Positions 8,080-15,384 of a stretch of DNA of 28,671 bases are shown piece after piece (positions within the stretch are counted from its first letter, which is position 1; each line of letters starts with the position of its first letter). The notes under the pieces are model-generated. The model worked only from the letters and a program-made list of their open reading frames with translations. It was not told the DNA's origin and ran no database searches. Source of the DNA: CAZIRF01 sp964541755 (GTDB lineage Bacteria > Spirochaetota > Spirochaetia > Treponematales > Breznakiellaceae). The stretch spans positions 1 through 28,671 of the forward strand of contig CAZIRF010000038.1 of the NCBI GenBank assembly GCA_964541755.1, read 5' to 3'. A program made the translations under genes and the position numbers.

Positions 8080-8107
8080 AATCAGCCCCCCAAAAGAGGG
8101 GCTGATT
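8080..8107 (-). terminator. Hairpin downstream of the GH4 gene
   Basis: AATCAGCCCC (8080-8089) pairs perfectly with GGGGCTGATT (8098-8107) around an 8-nt loop, 33 bp past the GH4 stop. There is no T-run on the minus strand, so termination efficiency is uncertain. The rest of the 207-bp interval 7933-8139 shows no gene that I can support. Confidence 0.55.
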
Positions 8108-8139
8108 GATGCACACGCAAACACGCGGGATGCGGACAC

Positions 8140-9714
8140 TCAGATATCCGTAGGGGCCTTGCGGCGAATCTTGGCCTTGTCGGTCTGGGCGGCGAGCTTC
8201 TTCTCCTCGTCGCTCGCCTTGGAGAGTTCCTCGACCGTCTTTACGTGGAGGCGCACCGCACCGCGATATCCCTCGCGCACCGGAATACGCGTCCCATCCT
8301 TATCTGCCGCCTTCCGGCGGGCCTTGGCCAACTTGATCTCCTGTTTCCACTGCGGGAGCCACTTTTCAAGGGCAATGAGGAGGTCGTCGCAGAGTTGCCA
8401 TACTTCCGGGGGATTGCAGACCGCCCCCACGAGGGGGTCGAGCAGGAGGGCTTGGCGCAGGAGCCGGATATCGGCATGGACCGCGGCCTTGACCGCCAAA
8501 CGCTGTACATTGACAGACTGATTGCACACGGCCGCACAGCCGTCGGGCAGGGGCGGGAGGGATGGAATATTGATTCCGATTTTATCCACGTAGCCGGGAA
8601 CCTCGACGATGGCGTCCGCCGGGAGGTTCGGGATGGTCGACCCGTTGACCACATTGAAGTGCCCGCGGTATACCCGACCCGTCTCGAGGGCCTCGAGGAT
8701 GTACGAGCCGTGTTCTTCGCTGCGCTCTGCGGGGTCGAAGCGGTACGCGGGCTCGGCCAGCCAGTTGGGGAAGTCCTCCTCGAACCAATTGCGCCCCTCG
8801 GTACAGACGCGCAGGTATCCCCCCGTCTCGCCATTTATCCAACAGCCCGTATCAATCCACTTTTCGATCTCGGCCGGCCGCTTGCGGTACCAGGCGAGGT
8901 ACTCGCTCAAGTGGCCGTTGCTCTCTGTAGAGTAGTACCCGAAGCGCCGCAACATGTCGATACGTACCTTTTCGGTCTGCGGGAAGTCCGGATGGCTTTC
9001 GAAAGCCTCGAGGAGGCGCGGTATCCAATCCTCGCCGCGGAATTCGACTTTGGTAAACCAAGTCTGATGGTTTATCCCCGCACACACATAGCTTACTTCG
9101 CGCTTGTTGAAATCATCGTACGCCGGGTCGTCTTTTGAACGCCCCTTGTTGATAAAATGCTTTATCGCCTCGCTTATCTGCCAATGACCGCCTTGGACAC
9201 CGTGACAGAGCCCCACCATGCGCACACCACCATACACCGATGCCGCCCAGGTGAGCATGGCCATGGGGTTCGCGTAGTTGAGGAGCAGGGCACCCTCTTC
9301 GGCCACCTCGCGAATGTCCTTGCAGAAGTCGAGGAGGGCCGGAATCCCCCGCTGTGCATAGAAAATGCCGCCCGCGCAGAGGGTATCCCCCACACACTGG
9401 TCCACCCCGTACTGCAAGGGGATATCGATATCCTGCTCAAAGGCCTCAAGCCCCCCGATGCGAACGGTACAGAAGATGTATCGCGCCCCGGCCAGCGCCT
9501 CCCGCCGTTTCGTCGTCGCATGAATTTTTATGGAGAGCCCGTTCTCCTTGATATCCCGCTGACACAGCTTGCGCACCATCTCCAGGTTCTTGCGATTGAT
9601 ATCGGTAAACGATACCTCGATATCCCCAAACTCCGGCACGCAGAGCAGATCCCTCAAAAGGGTCCGGGTAAAGCTCACGCTCCCCGCCCCGATAAATGCC
9701 ACCTTGAACGCCAT
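8140..9714 (-). CDS. GH4 family NAD-dependent glycosidase (alpha-galactosidase/uronidase-like)
   Basis: Cytoplasmic glycosidase that uses NAD+ and a divalent metal in a redox-elimination mechanism. The protein (524 aa) opens with the Rossmann motif FIGAGSVSFTRTLLRDLL. Further family landmarks are ARYIFCTVRIGG, a GGIFYAQRGIP region, LLNYANPMAMLTW and the metal-binding GLCHGVQGG. A CHxx motif is typical of GH4 members acting on non-phosphorylated alpha-galactosides, glucosides or uronides, whereas phospho-glycosidases usually have CN or CD there. ATG 9714 is chosen because AAAGGGGG lies 6 nt upstream and the Rossmann fold starts at residue 4; the frame stays open further upstream only by reading through DNA repeats. 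The last ~75 residues form an unusual Lys/Arg/Ala-rich tail (EIKLAKARRKAADK, ending KAKIRRKAPTDI). It is divergent from the GH9 gene. Substrate within the family is not resolved. Confidence 0.9.
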   Translation of the reverse strand: MAFKVAFIGAGSVSFTRTLLRDLLCVPEFGDIEVSFTDINRKNLEMVRKLCQRDIKENGLSIKIHATTKRREALAGARYIFCTVRIGGLEAFEQDIDIPLQYGVDQCVGDTLCAGGIFYAQRGIPALLDFCKDIREVAEEGALLLNYANPMAMLTWAASVYGGVRMVGLCHGVQGGHWQISEAIKHFINKGRSKDDPAYDDFNKREVSYVCAGINHQTWFTKVEFRGEDWIPRLLEAFESHPDFPQTEKVRIDMLRRFGYYSTESNGHLSEYLAWYRKRPAEIEKWIDTGCWINGETGGYLRVCTEGRNWFEEDFPNWLAEPAYRFDPAERSEEHGSYILEALETGRVYRGHFNVVNGSTIPNLPADAIVEVPGYVDKIGINIPSLPPLPDGCAAVCNQSVNVQRLAVKAAVHADIRLLRQALLLDPLVGAVCNPPEVWQLCDDLLIALEKWLPQWKQEIKLAKARRKAADKDGTRIPVREGYRGAVRLHVKTVEELSKASDEEKKLAAQTDKAKIRRKAPTDI

Positions 9715-9793
9715 AATGCGCCCCCTTTCTGTCTTGTCTGGCCCCGCCGCCACAGGGCCCGCCAAGTGTAACACCCCCCTTCGCGTCAAGCAA

Positions 9794-9888
9794 CAAGCCC
9801 CCCCCGGGCGCACTATAGTTTCGCAGAAAGGGGGTCCTGGCCGATAAAAAACCTTCCGGGGCCAGAGTTCGCGCCTGCGGCGCTCAAT
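9794..9888. repeat. 95-bp direct repeat, copy 1
   Basis: Starts CAAG followed by eight Cs and ends GCGCTCAAT. Copy 2 lies 117 bp downstream with only two mismatches (CACTATAG versus CACGATAG; CCTTCCGG versus CCTTTCGG). It contains an internal GCGCC-TGC-GGCGC mini-hairpin at 9871-9883. Confidence 0.9.
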
Positions 9889-9910
9889 ACCCCCCAGCTC
9901 CCCCTCTTCG

Positions 9911-10005
9911 CAAGCCCCCCCCGGGCGCACGATAGTTTCGCAGAAAGGGGGTCCTGGCCGATAAAAAACCTTTCGGGGCCAGAGTTCGCGCCTGCGGCGC
10001 TCAAT
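9911..10005. repeat. 95-bp direct repeat, copy 2
   Basis: Near-identical to 9794-9888, separated from it by a 22-bp C-rich spacer. Its second half forms the left arm of the inverted repeat that extends to 10040. Confidence 0.9.
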
Positions 10006-10040
10006 GGCCCCGAAAGGCCTTTTATCGGCCACCCCCTTTC
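9943..10040. repeat. Long inverted repeat on repeat copy 2
   Basis: The left arm 9943-9980 (GAAAGGGGGTCC through CTTTCGGGGCC) is matched by the imperfect reverse complement 10006-10040 (GGCCCCGAAAGG through ACCCCCTTTC). The 25-bp loop carries the GCGCC-TGC-GGCGC mini-hairpin. The arms differ by a few substitutions and a 3-bp indel. Confidence 0.8.
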
Positions 10041-10060
10041 AAGAGCACCACGAGCGCCCG

Positions 10061-10089
10061 GGGGCAAACGCTCAGCGTTTTGCCTCCCC
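10061..10089. repeat. 29-bp imperfect palindrome
   Basis: GGGGCAAACGCT-C-AGCGTTT followed by TGCCTCCCC folds back on itself. The core AAACGCT/AGCGTTT is perfect with a 1-nt centre. Confidence 0.6.
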
Positions 10090-10127
10090 TCCAAAGCCCT
10101 CCAGGGGGGCGCCCCCGCGAAGCGGGC

Positions 10128-10242
10128 AGCCCCCTGTAAGCCCCATCCACAAGCTCACCGGGGGCAAACGCGAAGCGGAGCCCCCTGTAAACCCCACCCA
10201 CAAGCTCACCGGGGGCAAATGCGAAGCGGAGCCCCCTGTAAA
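10128..10242. repeat. 51-bp tandem repeat, about 2.3 copies
   Basis: Units start at 10128 and 10179 and a partial unit at 10230, each beginning AGCCCCCTGTAA. Each full unit contains a hairpin, GGGGGC..CGC-GAA-GCG..GCCCCC, with a stable GAA triloop. The unit is 17 codons long, so reading frames through it repeat in frame, but I do not consider it coding. Confidence 0.85.
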
Positions 10243-10261
10243 GCCCTCGCAAGGAGCTTTC

Positions 10262-10371
10262 GTACAGGGCGCATGCGGGGGGCGGGGTGGTAAAAGGGGC
10301 AGCGGGGCTATGGCGAAGCTTGCCCCGTCGCCCCTTTTACCACCCGCAAGCCCCCCGGCCGCCCCCTGTAC
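10262..10371. repeat. 110-bp palindromic element
   Basis: Outer ends GTACAGGG (10262) and CCCTGTAC (to 10371) are exact complements. The inner arms GGGTGGTAAAAGGGGC (10285-10300) and 10330-10345 are a perfect 16-bp match. The innermost GGGGC/GCCCC closes a 13-nt loop at 10309-10321 that contains GCGAAGC. Total arm length is about 47-50 bp with small interruptions. A structure this size could extrude as a cruciform or fold strongly in RNA. Confidence 0.85.
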
Positions 10372-10378
10372 AAAATCG

Positions 10379-10395
10379 ACGCAAACGTTTAGCGT
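10379..10395 (+). promoter_or_regulatory. LacI/PurR-type operator-like palindrome before GH9
   Basis: ACGCAAACGTTTAGCGT differs from the E. coli PurR consensus ACGCAAACGTTTGCGT only by one inserted A, and it ends 6 nt before the GH9 ATG. AAACGTTT is the typical core of LacI-family operators, which often control glycosidase genes. No LacI-type regulator lies in the window, so the assignment is inference. Confidence 0.45.
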
Positions 10396-10401
10396 ACCCT
10401 C

Positions 10402-12895
10402 ATGCTTACGCTCAATGAACGGGGTTACCTGCACACTCGCGGCCTTGACGTCCAGCTGGGTCTGGACAAGTATCCGGAGGGCCACCAGTCCGGGCTCATG
10501 GTCCTTCTGAGGGACCGACGCATCATCTCGAATGGCGACGTCCGCCTCGAAGCCTGCCCCGGCCAGTTCCAGGCGGTCCCGAAGCAGCTCGAACAGGGAA
10601 ATGACGGCACCGGGCTCTGGATGCGCGCCGCCTTCCCCGACCCGGCCAAGAATCGGCGGGGCTTCAACCCGGTCCGGTATCCGGACGTCGAGGCACAGTG
10701 GCGCATCAGCGTAACGCCCCTCTCCGCGCAGGAAAGCGCGAGCGAGAGCATCAGCACACAGGCATTCGAACTCTGTGTGGAACTCGAGTCCCCCCTCCCG
10801 GCCCATGCCTGTCCGGGTGCAGGCTTCAACATCGAGCTCTTCCCGGGCCACTTCTTCGGCAAGGGCTGGTATATGGAAGACGGCCAAGGCAGATGCGAGA
10901 GCGGCAGCTTCCCGCTCCAGGCCAACGGGCCGGTTCAATCTCCCCCAACGGCAAAGTCGGCCGATGACTTTGGCCCCGACTGGCCGGGCAGCGAAAAAAG
11001 CCCCCTCCTCCTGGCCCCCCTCGCGTGCGGCCGCCGATTTATTGCCGCAGCGGACGCCCCGGAGTACCGCTTTGCCATTGAAGCCCTCGAAGGCGCCGAC
11101 CTGGAACTCCACGACGGCCGGGCCTGGCACAACAACGGATGGTTCATCCTGCGCGCCGCCCTGCCGGCCAACAAGACCGGCATCGTTGCCCGCTGGCGCT
11201 TCGAAGCCCGGCTCGAAAACAACTGGCTGAGGGAGCCGGTCATACAAGTCAATCAGGCGGGCTATCACCCCGAATCCCCCAAGCGGGCCGTCATCGAATT
11301 CGATGCCAATGATGAAAGGGCTGATACTGCCGCCCTCTCCCTCATCCGCTTTGGTGCCGACGGCAGCGAACACCTGGTGAGTGAAGGCGGCACGGACTTC
11401 GGCTCCTTCCTGCGCTACCGCTACCGGGTCTTCGACTTTGACCGCGTACGCGAAGAGGGCCTCTACTGCATCAGCTGTTGCGGACTTCGCTCCGCGACCT
11501 TCCGCATCGACCGCAAACTCCACGAACGCCACCTCTGGCAGCCGGTCCTCGATCACTTCCTCCCGGTCCAGATGTGCCACATGCGCGTCGAGGACGGCTA
11601 CCGTGTTTGGCACGGGGCCTGCCACCTGGACGACGCGGTCATGGCAGCGGTCGATACCAACCACTTCGACGGCTACATTCAGGGCCCCGCCACCCTCTGC
11701 GACTTCCAGAGCGGCGAAAAAGTCCCCGGCCTCGCCGAAGGGGGCTGGCACGATGCGGGCGACTTCGACCTGCGCATCGAGAGCCAGGCCGGCACCGTCT
11801 ACGGCCTCGCCCTCGCACAGGAGTACTTCCACCCCGACTACGACGCAACCAGCATCGACCAGAAGAACAAAAAGGTACGGCTGATGTGTCCTGACGGCGT
11901 CCCGGACCTCCTCCAACAGATAGAGCACGGCCTCCTCTCCATACTGGGGGCCTGGCGCAGCATGGGCCGCCTCTACCGCGGCATCATCGAGGAAAACCTC
12001 CGCGACTATGTGCTCCTGGGCGACCCCGTCACCATGCAGACGCCCCGGCTCGTCTTTACCGAAGACAATCCCGGCCGCGAGCTCGAGACGGCGTCCTTCC
12101 AGCTGCGCATCCCGCGCCCTGCGCAGCTGGAAGGACGCCCTCGCAAGCGAAGCCCTCGCCTGCGCGCGCGAGCTCTACACGCGCGCAGCACCACGAACGG
12201 ACGCCCGCCCCAGCAGCCGGCTCGCCGCCTGCGCCGAGCTCTTTATCAGCCTTGATTCTCCCTGCGACCGCCTCCCCTTGGCCAAGGAGCTCCTCGCCAT
12301 ACGCCTCGAGAGCGAACACTTTGTGTGGGCGGGCCCCACACTCGCCCGCGCCCGAAAGGCCCTCGCCACCTTCGTCAAGGAAAAAGGACTCGACGAGTCC
12401 CTCGCCGATGAATTCGCCGCCTTCGACCGGGCCTTTATGGCGAGCGCCCGTTCTTCGGCGGCGGAGCTGCGCTCGGCTGCCGGGCAAAACCCCTGGGGCA
12501 CCCCCTGGCGCCCGCACATTTGGGGAGCCGGCTGGGGCATACAGGCACTGGGGGTAAAGTGCTGGATACTCAACAGGGAACTTGGCGAGCCCTTCACCCT
12601 GGACATCGTCCACCGCTCCTTCGACTTTGTCCTGGGCTGCCACCCGGGGAAAAACCGCTCTTCGTACATATCGGGAGTGGGCAGCGAATCGGTAACGACC
12701 GCCTACGGCCTCAACCGCGCAGACTGGTCGTACATCCCCGGCGGCAGCGTCTCGGGGACCGGGCTCATCGGGCCGGATTACCCGGAGCTCCTCGACTGGC
12801 CCTACCTGTGGCAGCAGACCGAATACGTCTTGGGCGGCGGCACGAGCGACTGGCTCTTCCTCGCCCTTGCGGTGAAAAGCTTATACAACGAGTAG
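10402..12895 (+). pseudogene. GH9 cellulase-type gene interrupted by a +1 frameshift near 12106
   Basis: Two frames together encode about 830 residues of a GH9 protein (inverting endo-beta-1,4-glucanase family). Frame 1 runs from 10402 to a stop at 12255; the C-terminal part continues in the next frame to 12895. An N-terminal beta-rich region (1-275) is followed by a CelD-type Ig-like domain (about 280-370, VNQAGYHPESPKRA) and the GH9 barrel. The catalytic base pair is D451/D454 in GGWHDAGD. The probable catalytic acid is E807 (counted after correcting the shift) in QQTEYVLGGGTSDW. GH9-like sequence leaves frame 1 after ETASFQL (12085-12105) and resumes as ASRALRSWKD (12107 on); dropping one base near 12106 joins them. 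The site lies in the left arm of a perfect inverted repeat (12091-12138). No signal peptide and no Shine-Dalgarno are visible. It may be a true pseudogene, a sequencing or assembly error, or a recoding site. Confidence 0.85.
12091..12138. repeat. Perfect 19-bp inverted repeat at the GH9 frameshift
   Basis: GCGTCCTTCCAGCTGCGCA (12091-12109) and its exact reverse complement (12120-12138) flank a 10-nt loop, TCCCGCGCCC. It is inside coding sequence, and the frame change falls within it. Confidence 0.92.
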
Positions 12896-12910
12896 AATTT
12901 AAGGTTTTCC

Positions 12911-12940
12911 TTGCGCTGCCATCATATCTGCGAGTAGAAT
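12911..12940 (+). promoter_or_regulatory. Possible sigma70 promoter for the GGDEF/EAL gene
   Basis: TTGCGC (12911-12916) and TAGAAT (12935-12940) with an 18-bp spacer lie 30 bp before ATG 12971. A ribosome site AGGGAG at 12957-12962 follows at 8-nt spacing. The -35 is a partial match. Confidence 0.4.
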
Positions 12941-12970
12941 GGGGGCATAGATGCGCAGGGAGCACAAAGC

Positions 12971-15331
12971 ATGAAGCCGACAGAGCCGCATGCTGGCAGG
13001 AAAATCACGGACGATTTTTCTGCCAGCGTTTCGAGAACCATCCTCAGGGCACTCACGCTCCTGGCGATTCCGCAAATAACACTCAGCATCATCAACATGC
13101 AGGTCTCGGGGCGCAGGGAATACCTTCCGCTCATATTTGCAGAGATTTTTGTCTCGATTGTGGGTCTTGTATTCATACTCTTGGGCGAGCGGATGCGGGA
13201 ACAGCGCCCGGTTCTCACCATTGCCACCAGCGGGGCCATGGGTATTCTCCTGGTAGTCAGTTTCGGCCTCTCGTCAACCGGCCCCCTCTGGATGCTCTTC
13301 GCCCTCATACAGTGCGCCATCTTCTTTGGCATGCGGGGCTTTGTCACCGGCTTTCTCCTTACCGGCTTCATCGTCGCCGTTATCGCTACCCGCCGCTTCA
13401 TAAGCGGCCAACTTTCTCCGCAGCCCCTGTCAATCCTCCCCACCCTCTTCAATCTTGTGTTCATCGCCATTGCCACTACCTGGCCACTCACCCGCATTCT
13501 GGGCAAACTCGGGCTCTATCATGACGAAAACCTGCGGCTGGCCGAAACGCTCAACAGCGAACGGATAGACTTGAATCGTGCTCAAAAATCCATCGAAGAA
13601 GAAAGCGCCCTTCGCCATGCAGTGCAGGAAAGCCTCAAAGAGCGTGAGGCAAAGTACCGCGGTATATTGGAACTCTCCGAAGATCTTTCCCTCGTCTTGG
13701 ACAAAGACGCCATTGTCCTCTTCGCTGCAGGGGGCCTGGCCAAGACCCTGGGCTGGCGCGTTGAAGAAATAATGAATCGCGATATCGGCGATTTTATCCA
13801 TCCGGACGACCTTCCCGAAGCGGACAAGGAATTCACACGGCTCTTGGGCATGCCGGAATCCGGCACCCGTGGACGCCTGCGCATACGGACAAAGAACGGG
13901 GACTATATTCTGATGGAAGCCCGGGCGGGCAACCGCCTGGCGGATGCATCGGTTCACGGGGTCATCATGACCATGCGGGATATCACCTGGATCCACCAAA
14001 ACGAAGAGAAGATCGCCTTCCTCGAGGGATACGATCAGCTTACCGAACTGCCGAACCGAGCCCGCTTTTCCAGTCGCTTGACCGACGAAATTGCCCGCGC
14101 CCGTGGCCGCGGACAGGTTTTTGCAGTCCTCGTCATCGGGGTGGACCGCTTTAAACGAATAAACGATTTCTATGGTACTGATACCGGTGACATGGTTCTC
14201 AAACAGGCGGCGCGTGGCCTCATGAACACCTTCCGCCAGGGAGACCTCATCGCGCGCTTGCGTGGCGACAAGTTTCTCGTCCTCCTTTCGGACATGCATC
14301 GCGCAGAGGATATCGGCCCACTCGTACGCAAAGCGGAAGGGGCCATCACCCACAGTTACGAGGTACCCGACGGCAGCATACAGGTAAGCTGCAGCATGGG
14401 TGTCGCCCTCTATCCCAATGACGGCCTCAGTGCCTCGAGCCTTATCAAGAATGCCGAAACCGCCATGTACATGGCCAAGGATGAAGGGGGATCCTCCTGG
14501 CGGATGTTTGACCAAGCCCTCAACAACCGCGTCATCGCCCGCCAAAAGCTCGAAGACGAACTTCACCACGCCGTTGAGGAAGACTGGTTCCAGGCTTGGT
14601 ATCAACCCAAGATTACCGCGGCCGGCGGCATAAGCGGCATGGAAGCCCTCATCCGCTGGGCCCAGCCGGACGGGACCATGCGCTCCCCCACCGAGTTCAT
14701 CCCCACCGCCGAAAGAACCGGGAGCATTGTACCCATCGGCCACACCATGCTTACCAAGGCCTGCCTGCAAATACTCGAGTGGTCGCAACTTGGCCTGGGC
14801 GATGTCCCCATATCGGTCAATCTCTCGCCCAAGCAGTTCAAGGACGAGGGCCTCATCATGGCCATAGAGCGCATCGTCTCCTTCCACGGCGTGGCGCCGC
14901 ACCTCATCGAACTGGAGCTCACCGAATCGAGTATCCTTGCCGATGAAAGCGACGGCATCCGAAAACTGCAAGATTTGCGCGATATGGGCTTCAAACTTTC
15001 CATAGACGACTTTGGCACCGGCTACTCGTCCTTTGCCAAGCTAAAGGATTACCCGGTCGACACCGTCAAAATCGACAAATCCTTCATCGACCCCCTGCCC
15101 GGCGACCGCAGGGCGGGTATCGTGACGCGCGCCATCATCGAACTGGCTCACTCTCTCGAGTGCAGCGTCGTCGCAGAGGGCGTGGAAACCCGCGAACAAC
15201 TCAATTTCCTCCACAAGGCCGGATGCGACTCCTTCCAGGGCTACTACTTTGCCGCCCCCCTCGAAAGCGCCCGCGCGACCCGTTTCATACGGGAGGATGT
15301 CCCCCTTCTCTCGCGCCGCATTCTGGACTGA
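12971..15331 (+). CDS. Membrane PAS-GGDEF-EAL protein, probable c-di-GMP phosphodiesterase
   Basis: A 786-residue inner-membrane signalling protein. Residues about 20-180 contain roughly six hydrophobic segments, followed by a helical linker (about 185-230), a PAS domain (about 230-345, with FIHPDD and MTMRDIT), a GGDEF domain (about 355-510, starting YDQLTELPNRARF) and an EAL domain (about 525-775). The cyclase signature is degenerate: RGDKF at 431-435 instead of GGDEF. The EAL domain keeps its metal and catalytic motifs: E558 in EALIRW, SVNLSPKQF, ELTESS, D679-D680 in DDFGTGYSS, KIDKSF, and E736 in VAEGVET. It therefore probably hydrolyses c-di-GMP, with the GGDEF domain acting as a GTP sensor or scaffold, as known for other degenerate GGDEF-EAL proteins. 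The input ligand for the membrane domain is unknown. The start is supported by AGGGAG at 8-nt spacing. A PAP2 gene follows 53 bp later. Confidence 0.92.
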   Translation: MKPTEPHAGRKITDDFSASVSRTILRALTLLAIPQITLSIINMQVSGRREYLPLIFAEIFVSIVGLVFILLGERMREQRPVLTIATSGAMGILLVVSFGLSSTGPLWMLFALIQCAIFFGMRGFVTGFLLTGFIVAVIATRRFISGQLSPQPLSILPTLFNLVFIAIATTWPLTRILGKLGLYHDENLRLAETLNSERIDLNRAQKSIEEESALRHAVQESLKEREAKYRGILELSEDLSLVLDKDAIVLFAAGGLAKTLGWRVEEIMNRDIGDFIHPDDLPEADKEFTRLLGMPESGTRGRLRIRTKNGDYILMEARAGNRLADASVHGVIMTMRDITWIHQNEEKIAFLEGYDQLTELPNRARFSSRLTDEIARARGRGQVFAVLVIGVDRFKRINDFYGTDTGDMVLKQAARGLMNTFRQGDLIARLRGDKFLVLLSDMHRAEDIGPLVRKAEGAITHSYEVPDGSIQVSCSMGVALYPNDGLSASSLIKNAETAMYMAKDEGGSSWRMFDQALNNRVIARQKLEDELHHAVEEDWFQAWYQPKITAAGGISGMEALIRWAQPDGTMRSPTEFIPTAERTGSIVPIGHTMLTKACLQILEWSQLGLGDVPISVNLSPKQFKDEGLIMAIERIVSFHGVAPHLIELELTESSILADESDGIRKLQDLRDMGFKLSIDDFGTGYSSFAKLKDYPVDTVKIDKSFIDPLPGDRRAGIVTRAIIELAHSLECSVVAEGVETREQLNFLHKAGCDSFQGYYFAAPLESARATRFIREDVPLLSRRILD

Positions 15332-15384
15332 AACACCAATCGGGGGTATCGTACCCTTCACCAGAGATCATTCGGGAGGATCAA

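Larger units (their letters stand above)
9715..10401. other. Repeat-filled divergent intergenic region between GH4 and GH9
   Basis: 687 bp without a supportable gene. Going outward from GH4 it holds the GH4 leader (9715-9793), two 95-bp direct repeats, a long inverted repeat built on the second copy, a 29-bp palindrome, a 51-bp tandem repeat, a 110-bp palindrome and a LacI/PurR-like operator next to GH9. Small GC-rich hairpins with GAA or TGC triloops recur throughout (GCGAAGC, GCGCCTGCGGCGC). Each element is listed separately. Confidence 0.75.

Noticed and set aside
9715..10032. Upstream extension of the GH4 reading frame with repeated ERRRRELWPRKVFYRPG peptides
   Set aside because: The frame is open only because the DNA repeat period of 117 bp is a multiple of three. 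ATG 9714 has a good ribosome site and the Rossmann motif begins immediately after it.
10128..10242. CRISPR array
   Set aside because: Units are contiguous 51-bp tandem copies without unique spacers, and there are no cas genes.
9715..10401. Insertion sequence or integron
   Set aside because: No transposase or integrase frame and no clear target-site duplication; only non-coding repeats are present, so a non-autonomous element remains a hypothesis.
10072..11928. 618-codon open frame antisense to GH9 with SLW-type repeats at its end
   Set aside because: GC-rich shadow of the GH9 gene; the repeated peptides come from the 51-bp intergenic repeat, and no protein family is recognisable.
13430..14971. 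513-codon antisense frame in the GGDEF/EAL gene
   Set aside because: Overlaps a clearly assigned gene in full; shadow frame caused by GC-rich third positions. The same applies to long antisense frames at 1459-2850, 3839-5032, 20116-21420, 23352-24656 and 26130-27437.
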